6,401 nt of DNA. It comes from Deinococcus marmoris DSM 12784. GTDB taxonomy: Bacteria; Deinococcota; Deinococci; Deinococcales; Deinococcaceae. Position 1 is the first letter of the stretch. Every line of letters begins with the position of its first letter. The notes under the pieces were generated by a model. The model saw only the letters and a list, made by a program, of their open reading frames with translations, had not been told where the DNA came from and searched no databases. The stretch is from the NCBI RefSeq assembly GCF_000701405.1, contig NZ_JNIV01000160.1, positions 1 through 6,401 on the forward strand. Reading direction: 5' to 3'. Below, in pieces: positions 1 through 5,891 of this stretch. The translations under genes and the position numbers were made by a program.

Positions 1-228
1 GGCTGCATCCTGAGACTGACGGATCGGCGCTTCGGTGAGTGTGTCCAGCCACTGCTCCAGCAGTGCTGTGCGGTAGGCGGCGACATTCTGGAAATGGTGG
101 TAAAACGAACCCCTCGTCAGGCCCATGTCCTGACACAGCCGTTCCAGGGTCAGCGCCTGTTCGCCCTCGTCCCGCAGCAGTTTCAAGCCCAGCTCCAGCC
201 AGTCTGCTTTGCCCCGCCGCTTCGTCAC
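1..228 (-). CDS. TetR/AcrR-family transcriptional repressor, N-terminal part (runs off left edge)
   Basis: Partial gene: 76 residues are visible, from a GTG start at 228. The N-terminal DNA-binding domain of the TetR family is clear. A helix around residues 9-20 (DWLELGLKLLRDEG) is followed by the helix-turn-helix at about 27-46, with the recognition helix LTRGSFYHHF, a hallmark of the family. The C-terminal ligand-binding domain lies outside the window, so the effector cannot be guessed. An in-frame stop lies only a few codons upstream, so GTG 228 is the only reasonable start. It sits 4 nt after the stop of the DUF3995 gene with only a weak AAGG nearby, which suggests a shared transcript and coupled translation. 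Members of this family usually repress their own operon; a fitting dyad lies at 661-677. Family assignment is firm; the target is inferred. Confidence 0.9.
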   Translation of the reverse strand, partial: MTKRRGKADWLELGLKLLRDEGEQALTLERLCQDMGLTRGSFYHHFQNVAAYRTALLEQWLDTLTEAPIRQSQDAA

Positions 229-232
229 CGCC

Positions 233-661
233 TTAGCCTAACAAGCTCAGCAGGGTCAGCGCACCCAGGCCCAGACACAGCGGCGAGTAGATCGCGCGGT
301 TGAGCCGGGCAAAGGTGGGATTGCCTGAAGTCAGGCGCGGCAGCGCGTACCCCAGGCCGCCCCGCAGCACGAAGACGCCGGCCACCCCGAATGCGCCTGA
401 CCGGATGAGGCCAGTGGGCCACCCCGCTGCCGACAGCAGTCCGGACGCGGCCAGCACCAGCCATGACGCCAGGATCAGCAGTCCAGCCACCGCGTAGCAG
501 GCGGTGACAGAAGGCATCGGTGTCCCGGGGGGGCCGCCGAAGACCTGCGCGGCCAGCGTGTCACGGCTTGATCCAGGCCACAGTCCACCCGCGCCCCAAT
601 AGACATGCAGCAGAGCCAGGACCATCAGGATGACAGCAACAGGAAGAGCAATTATTTCCAT
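233..661 (-). CDS. DUF3995-family four-helix membrane protein
   Basis: A 142-residue integral membrane protein of unknown function. Hydrophobic segments lie at about residues 5-25, 53-75, 80-100 and 123-141. The motif HVYWGAGGLWP (19-29), just after helix 1, and RLNRAIYSPLCLGLG (119-133), leading into the last helix, match my memory of the DUF3995 family, which has no established activity. The length is normal for the family. The frame is open further, to a TTG at 697, but I prefer ATG 661: the hydrophobic segment starts right after it, no Shine-Dalgarno sequence precedes either codon, and a promoter-like -10 ends 7 nt before the ATG, as in a leaderless mRNA. The TetR gene follows 4 nt downstream, so this protein is probably under its control. 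Confidence 0.8.
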   Translation of the reverse strand: MEIIALPVAVILMVLALLHVYWGAGGLWPGSSRDTLAAQVFGGPPGTPMPSVTACYAVAGLLILASWLVLAASGLLSAAGWPTGLIRSGAFGVAGVFVLRGGLGYALPRLTSGNPTFARLNRAIYSPLCLGLGALTLLSLLG

Positions 662-697
662 ACCAAACAGTATGGTACGTACAGGAGAGATATTCAA
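659..697 (-). promoter_or_regulatory. Putative promoter and TetR-type operator of the DUF3995-tetR unit
   Basis: Positions 661-677 read TACCAAACAGTATGGTA, an 8+1+8 dyad with a single mismatched pair, the size and shape of a TetR-family operator. On the minus strand, TTGAAT (697-692) and CATACT (674-669) are separated by 17 nt, each matching 4 of 6 consensus bases of a sigma-70-type promoter. Transcription would then begin at or next to ATG 661, giving a leaderless message. The operator covers the -10 and the start point, so binding would block initiation. The dyad is directly visible; its link to the adjacent TetR protein is inferred. Confidence 0.55.
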
Positions 698-880
698 CTT
701 TGGATCCTTGGGTGACTTGAGACTGGGAACTACAACCTGCGCTCACGATGTGGTCAACCTGATTTCTCGCGGCTCGGACGGCAATTCTCGAAAGTTCCCC
801 TGAACCCTTCTCAGCGCCGATTGAAGGTGACCCAGTTTTGCGCAGATGGAGATAAGCCTCGACAATAGACAGCCGCTTAA
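698..880. other. Intergenic stretch without an intact gene; possible IS21-family end remnant
   Basis: No open frame here has convincing protein character or a ribosome binding site. Positions 811-856, starting TCAGCGCCGATTGAAGGTGA and continuing into CCCAGTTTTGCGCAGATGG, resemble from memory the terminal region of IS21-family elements, which carry repeats of the type GATTGAAAA-TGACCC. No istA or istB coding sequence is present, so at most a scar remains. The 1099-1191 stretch after the neighbouring gene fragment also shows nothing recognisable. Confidence 0.25.
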
Positions 881-1098
881 CCTCAACTACGCAATATTGG
901 GGCAGGCCCAGTCCGCGGGGTGGTCAAGATCGACTGGAAGGCTGTGGGCACCCAGGGCACAGTGACGGTGCTCAAGGTCAGCGATCAGTTTGTCATTCTC
1001 AAGATCGACGGCGTGCCGCTCAACAATGCCGCAGATCAAGTGGGATGAGCCGATTGCTGGTCAGCGGTACGTTCAGCTACGTGCCCGAACCCCTCTAA
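881..1098 (+). pseudogene. Frameshifted C-terminal fragment of an unidentified protein
   Basis: From about 881 one frame reads with protein-like character, including VVKIDWKAVGTQGTVTVLKV from 920 and then FVILKIDGVPLNNAADQVG, until TGA at 1046. From about 1046 a second frame continues naturally as SRLLVSGTFSYVPEPL and stops with TAA at 1098. Restoring one base near 1046 (for example CTG for TG) would join them as DQVG-L-SRLLVSG. The alternating beta-strand-like pattern and clean C-terminus suggest the tail of a real, perhaps secreted or beta-rich, protein. No start codon with a ribosome binding site exists upstream, so the 5' part is also missing. I do not recognise the family. The alternative is that this is non-coding sequence with chance open frames. 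Confidence 0.4.
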
Positions 1099-1191
1099 TT
1101 CGCCATCTCCCCGCCCGACTGACTCAGGGCCGTGGCTGGCGCGCTTGCTCAAGCGGTAGGCATGCGGTGGTCAAAGCGTTTTTCCAGGCGC

Positions 1192-2907
1192 TCAGCGCGG
1201 CAGGGTGAAGCTGAAGGTGGCCCCCTCTCCCTCCACACCCTGGCCGCTGACCGTACCCCCATGCCGCAAAATGATGCGCCGCACGTTCGCCAGCCCTACC
1301 CCGGTCCCCTCGAACTCGCGTTCCAGGTGCAGCCGCTGAAACACCCCGAACAGCTTGCTAGTGTAGCGGGGGTCAAAGCCCACGCCGTTGTCCCGCACGA
1401 ACACCGCCCACTCTTCTGCGCGCTCCTCGGCCCACACCTCGATCACCGCCAGTTCGCGGGGCTGGGTGTACTTCAGGGCGTTGCTCAGCAGGTTGCTCAG
1501 GACCTGCCGCAGGGTGTCGTGGTCCCCGCTAACCAGCGGCAGCGGCGAGACTTCCCAGCGCACGGCGCGTCCCTGCGCGTCCGCCTCCAGTTCCTGCTGG
1601 AGTTGCGACACCAGGGCGTCCAGGTCCACGGGTCCCACGCGCAGCGGCAGCCGGGCGGTGCGGGACAGGTCCAGCATGGCGTCGATCAGCATGTTCATGC
1701 GCCCCGCCGCCTCGTCGATCACCGTCAGGTAATGCGTGTCTTTGAGACCCAGGCCCGGCCCCACGCTCTTGCGGAGCAGTTCGCTGAAGCCCTTGATGTG
1801 CCGCACCGGGGTCCGCAGGTCATGCGAGACCGAGTAACTGAAGGCTTCGAGTTCCTCGTTGGCCTCCAGCAAGGCCGCCCGTTGCTGCTCGACACTCCGG
1901 ATCTGCTCGGCGCGCTCCAGCGCCAGGGTCAGGCTGCGTTTCATGGTGGTCAGCACCGCGCGGTCCACCGGTGACCACTTCCGGGTCTCGGGGAGCGCGA
2001 AGACCAGCACGCCCCGCATCTGATTGCTGACCATGACGGGCAGCGCCGCCGTGGCGAAGAGGGGGACGTCACTCCGGGGCAAGCCGTCCGCCGCCGGGTC
2101 ATAGACGTCTTTGTACTCGGCCTTGCCGGTGTGCCATGGGGTCAGCAGGGTAGACGTGGTCTCAAAGGGCAGCCCTGCTTCCAGCGCGGCCTGTACGGCG
2201 GGTGTCCTGATCTGGCCCACCTGGGAACGAATGCGCCACAGCCCATCTTCCGGCTCGTAGTACTGCGAGAACCCGGCGTTCAGCAGCGGCAGCACCGCGT
2301 TCTGAACGAGGCGGATCAGCGTCAGGGGATCGGTGTCCAGCGCCAGGTCACGCGTGAGGACGGCGAAGGTCTCCAGGGTGGCGTTGCGCCGCTCCACCTT
2401 GGCGCGGTGGAGGGCAGCCTCCTGCTCGGCCCGCACCCGCCGGGTGGTCTCGACCACGGTCACCAGCACCCCACCCACCGCACCGTGGTCGTCATAGACC
2501 GGGCTGTACGTCAGGTTGAGGAACGCCCGCTCGTCCTGGCCGTTCAGGTGGAGGGTCAGGGGCTGGTCAATCAGCGAGGCGGTCTCGCCCCGCATCATGA
2601 CGCCTTCGTAGATCGGCGCGAAGACGGGCCAGGCTTCGGGCCAACTCTCTCGGTTGGGCTGCCCCAGGCCACCGGGATGCTTGTCGCCCATGATGACGCG
2701 GCAGGGATCGTTGTAGAGCTGGATCAGCTCGCTCCCCCACAGCACCATCATGGCGAAGGGGTGCGCGAGGAGCATCTCGGTCAGTGCCCGCAGGCTCACT
2801 GGCCAGTCCTCACGCGGACCCAGCGGGCCAGCGGCCCAGTCGAAGTCGCGGATGAGGGCGTCCATCTTGTGTTCGGCGGCCTTGCGGGGAGTGTCGAGGT
2901 GAGTCAA
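1192..2907 (-). CDS. Orphan PAS-GAF sensor histidine kinase
   Basis: A 571-residue cytoplasmic sensor kinase with no membrane segments. Domain order: a PAS-like sensor at about 25-158 (FDWAAGPLGPREDWP near the start, then LIQLYNDPCRVIMGDKHPG); a GAF-like domain at about 175-335; a coiled-coil linker at about 335-357; a HisKA dimerisation domain with phospho-accepting His362 in SYSVSHDLRTPVRHIKGF; and a HATPase catalytic domain with the N box at 471-479 (SNLLSNALK), G1 DNGVGF (506-511), the F region KLFGVFQRLH and G2 GTGVGLA (534-540). All key residues are present, so it should autophosphorylate. The H box with LRTPVRHIKGF is the phytochrome-like type frequent in Deinococcus and cyanobacteria, but I see no phytochrome PHY domain. 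No response regulator is in the window, so it is an orphan here. The TTG start at 2907 has GGAG 5 nt upstream; ATG at 2865 (residue 15) is the alternative. The signal is unknown. Confidence 0.93.
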   Translation of the reverse strand: MTHLDTPRKAAEHKMDALIRDFDWAAGPLGPREDWPVSLRALTEMLLAHPFAMMVLWGSELIQLYNDPCRVIMGDKHPGGLGQPNRESWPEAWPVFAPIYEGVMMRGETASLIDQPLTLHLNGQDERAFLNLTYSPVYDDHGAVGGVLVTVVETTRRVRAEQEAALHRAKVERRNATLETFAVLTRDLALDTDPLTLIRLVQNAVLPLLNAGFSQYYEPEDGLWRIRSQVGQIRTPAVQAALEAGLPFETTSTLLTPWHTGKAEYKDVYDPAADGLPRSDVPLFATAALPVMVSNQMRGVLVFALPETRKWSPVDRAVLTTMKRSLTLALERAEQIRSVEQQRAALLEANEELEAFSYSVSHDLRTPVRHIKGFSELLRKSVGPGLGLKDTHYLTVIDEAAGRMNMLIDAMLDLSRTARLPLRVGPVDLDALVSQLQQELEADAQGRAVRWEVSPLPLVSGDHDTLRQVLSNLLSNALKYTQPRELAVIEVWAEERAEEWAVFVRDNGVGFDPRYTSKLFGVFQRLHLEREFEGTGVGLANVRRIILRHGGTVSGQGVEGEGATFSFTLPR

Positions 2908-2919
2908 GCGGTCTCCGGC

Positions 2920-2932
2920 GGCGCTGTGCGCC
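2920..2932 (-). repeat. Short GC hairpin just upstream of the kinase ribosome binding site
   Basis: GGCGC-TGT-GCGCC is a perfect 5-bp stem with a 3-nt loop. In the kinase mRNA it ends only a few nucleotides before the GGAG motif, so it could affect ribosome access. Such short GC stems also arise by chance in GC-rich DNA. Confidence 0.3.
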
Positions 2933-2943
2933 TCCCATGGTGG

Positions 2944-2960
2944 CAGTCACGTCGTGACTG
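2944..2960. promoter_or_regulatory. Perfect 17-bp palindrome upstream of the kinase gene
   Basis: CAGTCACGTCGTGACTG is an uninterrupted 8+1+8 inverted repeat in the 141-nt gap between the nuclease stop and the kinase start. It is not followed by a T-run on either strand, so it is not a classical terminator. Its length suits a dimeric repressor or activator, or it may form a stem in the kinase leader. I could not assign it to a known regulator, and no clear -35/-10 pair is visible next to it. Confidence 0.45.
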
Positions 2961-3048
2961 GGTAGTGCGGACGGGCGAGGGTAGGGAGTGTGAGGGAGAG
3001 GCAGTGTATGGCGCGACAGCCGCACAGCGCTCTGGTCCTATCTGAACG

Positions 3049-4713
3049 CTACACCGTGGCGCTCTCCTCCAGCTCACGGTCCGCCTCAGCTTGTCGCTGG
3101 CCTTCCACGGCCTCGGCGTCATGCTCGCGCAGCTTGACCCGGCTGGTCTTACCGCGCAGGACCTCGAGTGTGTAGTCCCCCTCCCCGAACAGCGCGCCGT
3201 CCAGCGTGTCGGGCAGGGCAATGCGGACCTCGTGCGTCTCCGCGTCATAGCGCACGCTCACGGTGGTCCGGGCATGGCGCTCCTTCATGGCCTCCAACTT
3301 CTTCGGGGCCGTGTTCATGAACGATCCCCGGCGCTTCCCACTGTCCTTGAGCGGCACCAGCTCCCCGGCTTCGGGCAGCCCCACGTCGTGCTTGCTGTTC
3401 AGGTAGCCCGCCATGTTGCTGCGCGCCCGCAGCTCGCCGTGGGTCAGGATGACCTTGCCCGGCTGGTACCGGGCGATCATCCCCAGCAGGCCACCTCTGT
3501 CGGCATGGGCCGACAGGTAGAAGCGCTCGATGCGCGAGTACGCCGACACTGGCTCGAAGCCACCGCCGCCCTTGCCGCTGTTCTGCGCGGGCAGCATCAC
3601 CTCGCCACCCTGCTGGAGTTCCAGCAGCCTGCGCCCCGGACTCTCGGCGTCCTGGTACCCGACGACGAACAGGGCGTTCTCAGCGTGCGGCAGCCACGCG
3701 CGGGCGTATTGCGGACTGGCTCCGGCGTGCAGCATGCCCGACGAGGCGATGACCACGGCAGGCCGTTCCGAAGCCAGGATGCCCTCGCGCTCGCGCTTGT
3801 CTTTGACCAGATTGACCGTACCGGTCAAGAAGGGCCGCTGCTTGCTGACCTTGGTGCGGTTCTGCAGCGCCTCGGGGAGCAGCGGCAGCATGTCCTCGTA
3901 CGCCTCGGTGATCCCACGGGTCAGGCCATCGAGGTGGATGGGCACCGCAGGCAGCAGCCCACTCGCCATCGAGGTCTGAAGGATCTGTGTGATCTCCTGC
4001 GCCCGGCCCAGCGCGAAGGATGGGATCAGCACCCGCCCACCGCCGCGTAAGGTCTCACCGATGGCGGTGACGAAGGCGCGCACCTGCTCCTTGCGGCTGG
4101 GCAGCAGGGTGTCGCCGTAGGTGCTCTCCGAGACCACCGCGTCCACGGGCATGACCGCAGCCGGGAGCCACGCGGCGTCCACCACCGGCGTCGAGATGTT
4201 GCTGACATCCCCGGTATGGAACACGGCGCGCCCCCCGCTCTCGATCAGGACGCTGGCCGCGCCCAGCAGGTGGCCGCTGGGGAACAGCGTGAACGCGAAG
4301 CCGTGGTCACTGATGCGCTGAAAGTACGGGACGGGTCGCAGCCGTTCCAAAGTGCGCTTCATCTCGCCCGCGCTGAACAGCGGCTGGCCCTGCATGGTGG
4401 TGACCTTGAGGGTGTCCCCGAGCACCAGGGTGGCGATGCGGGCCGTGGCTTCGGTGCAGTAGATGTTGAGCTTCGGGAAGTGCCGGATGACCACCGGGAG
4501 CGCGCCGACGTGATCGAGGTGGGCGTGGGTCAGGATCATCGCCGCAGGTGGGTGGTCAGCCAACAGTCCGAGTTGCGGTAGTGCAGCGTCGCCGATAGAA
4601 CCGGGGCGCGCCCCGGCGTCGATCAGGAGGTTGCCCTCGGCCAGACGGTACAGATAGCTGCTGGCCCCGACCTCGTCGGTGCCGCCCAGGCCCAGGAAGT
4701 GCAAATCGCTCAT
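3049..4713 (-). CDS. Beta-CASP metallo-beta-lactamase-fold ribonuclease (CPSF73/RNase J superfamily)
   Basis: A 554-residue predicted zinc-dependent RNA-processing enzyme, cytoplasmic, with no signal peptide. Metal-binding motifs of the metallo-beta-lactamase fold are complete: THAHLDHVG (62-70), GHLLG with His148, and HTGD with Asp169. The beta-CASP markers follow: the acidic motif A region ESTYGD (196-201), SAHAD with His403 and THGE with His425. This arrangement is that of the CPSF73-like nucleases, related to but distinct from RNase J. After about residue 465 comes an extra C-terminal region: a basic stretch, a small beta-rich segment (about 483-530) and a charged tail (EAVEGQRQAEADRELEESATV ending). 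Two starts are possible, ATG 4713 and ATG 4722 (adding MTA); neither has a ribosome binding site, and 4713 gives the family-typical beginning. It is divergent from the XRE gene. The substrate is unknown. Confidence 0.93.
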   Translation of the reverse strand: MSDLHFLGLGGTDEVGASSYLYRLAEGNLLIDAGARPGSIGDAALPQLGLLADHPPAAMILTHAHLDHVGALPVVIRHFPKLNIYCTEATARIATLVLGDTLKVTTMQGQPLFSAGEMKRTLERLRPVPYFQRISDHGFAFTLFPSGHLLGAASVLIESGGRAVFHTGDVSNISTPVVDAAWLPAAVMPVDAVVSESTYGDTLLPSRKEQVRAFVTAIGETLRGGGRVLIPSFALGRAQEITQILQTSMASGLLPAVPIHLDGLTRGITEAYEDMLPLLPEALQNRTKVSKQRPFLTGTVNLVKDKREREGILASERPAVVIASSGMLHAGASPQYARAWLPHAENALFVVGYQDAESPGRRLLELQQGGEVMLPAQNSGKGGGGFEPVSAYSRIERFYLSAHADRGGLLGMIARYQPGKVILTHGELRARSNMAGYLNSKHDVGLPEAGELVPLKDSGKRRGSFMNTAPKKLEAMKERHARTTVSVRYDAETHEVRIALPDTLDGALFGEGDYTLEVLRGKTSRVKLREHDAEAVEGQRQAEADRELEESATV

Positions 4714-4780
4714 GGCCGTCATTGTGGGCGTTGCCGGTTCTTCTGCACACCCTGGCAGCCGTCCCCTTACGTTATGCCTC

Positions 4781-4808
4781 TTGCGTTCTGGAACACTGGA
4801 GGTATATT
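4781..4808 (+). promoter_or_regulatory. Putative promoter of the XRE-family gene with internal dyad
   Basis: TTGCGT (4781-4786) and TATATT (4803-4808) are spaced by 16 nt; the -10 matches 5 of 6 consensus bases and the -35 matches 3 of 6. A perfect small dyad GTTC-TG-GAAC (4785-4794) lies between them, a suitable place for autorepression by the XRE protein. Translation then starts from GAGGAG (4841-4846), 5 nt before ATG 4852. I could not identify a convincing promoter for the divergent nuclease gene in the same 4714-4851 gap. Confidence 0.5.
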
Positions 4809-4851
4809 GAGCGGTACTCTGGGAGATCATGCTGCTTGACGAGGAGACGAC

Positions 4852-5172
4852 ATGAACGCTCAGAACTGGAAAGCCGTGCGCGCTCAGGCTGTGGCCGAGG
4901 GGCGTGTGAACGAGGAACGTGTGACAGAGCTGAAGGGCACGTTGCTGGCCCAGGTGCGCGCTCACCGGCTGGCCGAAGTCCGCAGCGCCACTGGCCTGAA
5001 TCAGGAGGAGCTCTCAAGGCGGCTGGGCATCTCGCAGTCACGGGTTTCGCGCATCGAGCGCGGCGACCTGGAGAAGACCGAACTGGCGACCCTGCGTGCT
5101 TTCGTACAGGCTTTGGGCGGCGACATCGAGGTCACCGTCAAGCTGGGCGAGGAGCGCTTCCTGATCGGCTGA
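4852..5172 (+). CDS. HigA-like XRE-family helix-turn-helix protein (solitary antitoxin-like regulator)
   Basis: A 106-residue DNA-binding protein. The Cro/C1-type helix-turn-helix spans about residues 38-73, with LNQEELSRRLGISQSRVSRI containing both core helices and ERGD just after. The N-terminal helical region (1-36) and the C-terminal part LRAFVQALGGDIEVTVKLGE match the common XRE antitoxin pattern, in which a short beta strand (GGDIEVTV) follows the last helix. In that family the gene normally follows a RelE/HigB-type toxin in one operon. Here the upstream side has only a promoter and the divergent nuclease gene, and the downstream side has no toxin, so the protein is solitary and may act as a plain regulator or as a leftover antitoxin. 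The ATG is set by GAGGAG at 4841-4846. DNA binding is well supported; the antitoxin role is inferred. Confidence 0.88.
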   Translation: MNAQNWKAVRAQAVAEGRVNEERVTELKGTLLAQVRAHRLAEVRSATGLNQEELSRRLGISQSRVSRIERGDLEKTELATLRAFVQALGGDIEVTVKLGEERFLIG

Positions 5173-5177
5173 CCGCA

Positions 5178-5199
5178 CGGCCCTGAGCGAGCGGGGCCG
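5178..5199 (+). terminator. GC hairpin after the XRE gene, possible weak terminator
   Basis: CGGCCC (5178-5183) pairs with GGGCCG (5194-5199) across a 10-nt loop, starting 5 nt after the XRE stop codon. No T-run follows, so it is not a standard intrinsic terminator; it may still mark the transcript end. Confidence 0.3.
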
Positions 5200-5255
5200 C
5201 AGGTCTGATGAAATGGGCGGGCTCCTGAACCTGCCTCAAGGCCCCCACTCCCCCG

Positions 5256-5300
5256 TTGATTGCATGCCTGAAATCAAGAGTGATTCTGTGCATGGAATCA
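5256..5300. repeat. Two adjacent operator-like imperfect dyads
   Basis: The first dyad has arms TTGATT (5256-5261) and AATCAA (5272-5277), with further paired positions inside, 9 of 11 pairs overall. The second has arms TGATTC (5281-5286) and GAATCA (5295-5300), 8 of 10 pairs. Their centres are 24 bp apart and they share the TGATT / GCATG / AATCA elements, so they also form an approximate direct repeat. The second overlaps the ATG of the small broken gene at 5292. They look like paired binding sites for a dimeric regulator; which one is unknown. Confidence 0.4.
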
Positions 5301-5401
5301 AAAGCGGAGACGCGAGGCGGCAAGCACCCCGGTGCGGGCCGCAAGCCTGGCCCGAAGGTCTGGGTTCCCTGGAACTGAAAGCGCGGCGCGTCACCATTTC
5401 T
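5292..5401 (+). pseudogene. Remnant of a small basic protein gene (GAGRKPGP motif)
   Basis: ATG 5292 opens a 28-codon frame, MESKAETRGGKHPGAGRKPG then PKVWVPWN, ending in TGA at 5376. The glycine/arginine/lysine-rich GGKHPGAGRKPGP is typical of N-terminal tails of small bacterial DNA-binding proteins. In another frame the sequence continues from 5375 as LKARRVTIS, which resembles the start of a ribbon-helix-helix strand. Restoring one G near 5373 would join them as VWVPW-E-LKARRVTIS. After that the frame runs into the 3' end of the opposite-strand membrane protein gene and loses protein character, so the C-terminal part appears lost. No Shine-Dalgarno sequence is visible. The alternative is a functional 28-residue peptide or chance. 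Confidence 0.35.
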
Positions 5402-5891
5402 TCAACCGGACAGCCACCATGCCGGCGCCGAGAGACATGACGAACAGCAGCGGCAACACGAACAGGTTGAACTGCAAGAAGTTGGCCAGGGAACTGAAGT
5501 GATGTTCCTGGCCGGCCATGCCTCTCTCTGCCGCTCTGTTGAAGGCCAAGTAGTAAGCGACAGGGACACCGGTACTCAGGCCATAACCCGCACCGATCAG
5601 CATGCCCTGCTTCCGCCTCATGCTGGTCTGACCGCTCAGGGCCAGCAGCCAGATGCCCAGCTGAACCAGGACAGCGACGATCAGCGCCGCCGCCCAGATG
5701 GCGGGCGGCACCTGGCGGACGTGCATGCCTGAGTCGATCAGACTGAGCAGCACAGACAGCGCGGCACAGACGAGTGGGAACATCAGTGAATGGGGGTCGG
5801 TGAGGAGTGTTCTCAGGGCGGAGTATGAGGTGATGTCCTGCCCGTTCGCTGGCTGGCGGTCACGTCCAGGGCGTTCGGTGTCTGGACTCAT
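5391..5891 (-). CDS. Four-helix integral membrane protein of unknown function, second of a tandem paralog pair
   Basis: A 166-residue protein with a polar N-terminus (about 1-34) and four predicted membrane helices at about 37-52, 64-87, 97-116 and 141-162, ending in the basic tail RLKKW. I do not recognise a named family. The C-terminal part YYLAFNRAAERGMAGQEHHF then SSLANFLQFNLFVLPLLF aligns directly with the adjacent truncated gene (IYTSAFSTAAKKGMEGKPHA then LSSVGNVLEFNLRILPLL), so the two are paralogs. The ATG at 5891 has GGAGG 5 nt upstream and overlaps the stop of the preceding gene as ATGA, indicating translational coupling within one operon. The upstream cistron is interrupted by an insertion sequence, so expression may now be reduced or depend on the insertion sequence. 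Confidence 0.8.
   Translation of the reverse strand: MSPDTERPGRDRQPANGQDITSYSALRTLLTDPHSLMFPLVCAALSVLLSLIDSGMHVRQVPPAIWAAALIVAVLVQLGIWLLALSGQTSMRRKQGMLIGAGYGLSTGVPVAYYLAFNRAAERGMAGQEHHFSSLANFLQFNLFVLPLLFVMSLGAGMVAVRLKKW

Noticed and set aside
1180..1210. GCGCTGAGCGC palindrome at the kinase stop codon as a terminator
   Set aside because: The stem is short and no T-run follows on the minus strand.
1132..1974. Long plus-strand open frame opposite the kinase gene
   Set aside because: It is rich in His, Gln and Arg with no domain, as expected from the antisense of a GC-rich coding sequence; the kinase frame has all catalytic motifs.
2131..3045. Plus-strand open frame over the kinase 5' half
   Set aside because: Composition is that of an antisense shadow, with no recognisable domain and no ribosome binding site.
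3091..4050. Plus-strand open frame opposite the nuclease gene
   Set aside because: Same shadow pattern; the opposite strand encodes complete metallo-beta-lactamase and beta-CASP motifs.
4714..4965. N-terminal extension of the beta-CASP nuclease to a start at 4965
   Set aside because: The extra residues are low-complexity and overlap the well-supported XRE gene and its promoter on the other strand; the family-typical sequence begins at MSDLHFLGLGG (4713).
4722..5186. Plus-strand frame overlapping the XRE gene
   Set aside because: Arg/Ala-rich translation without domain character; the XRE frame has a good Shine-Dalgarno sequence and a clear helix-turn-helix.
5364..5375. GTTCC-CT-GGAAC palindrome as a LexA-like site
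   Set aside because: The half-sites are in the opposite order to a Gram-positive LexA box, and it lies inside the broken small gene rather than in front of a gene.
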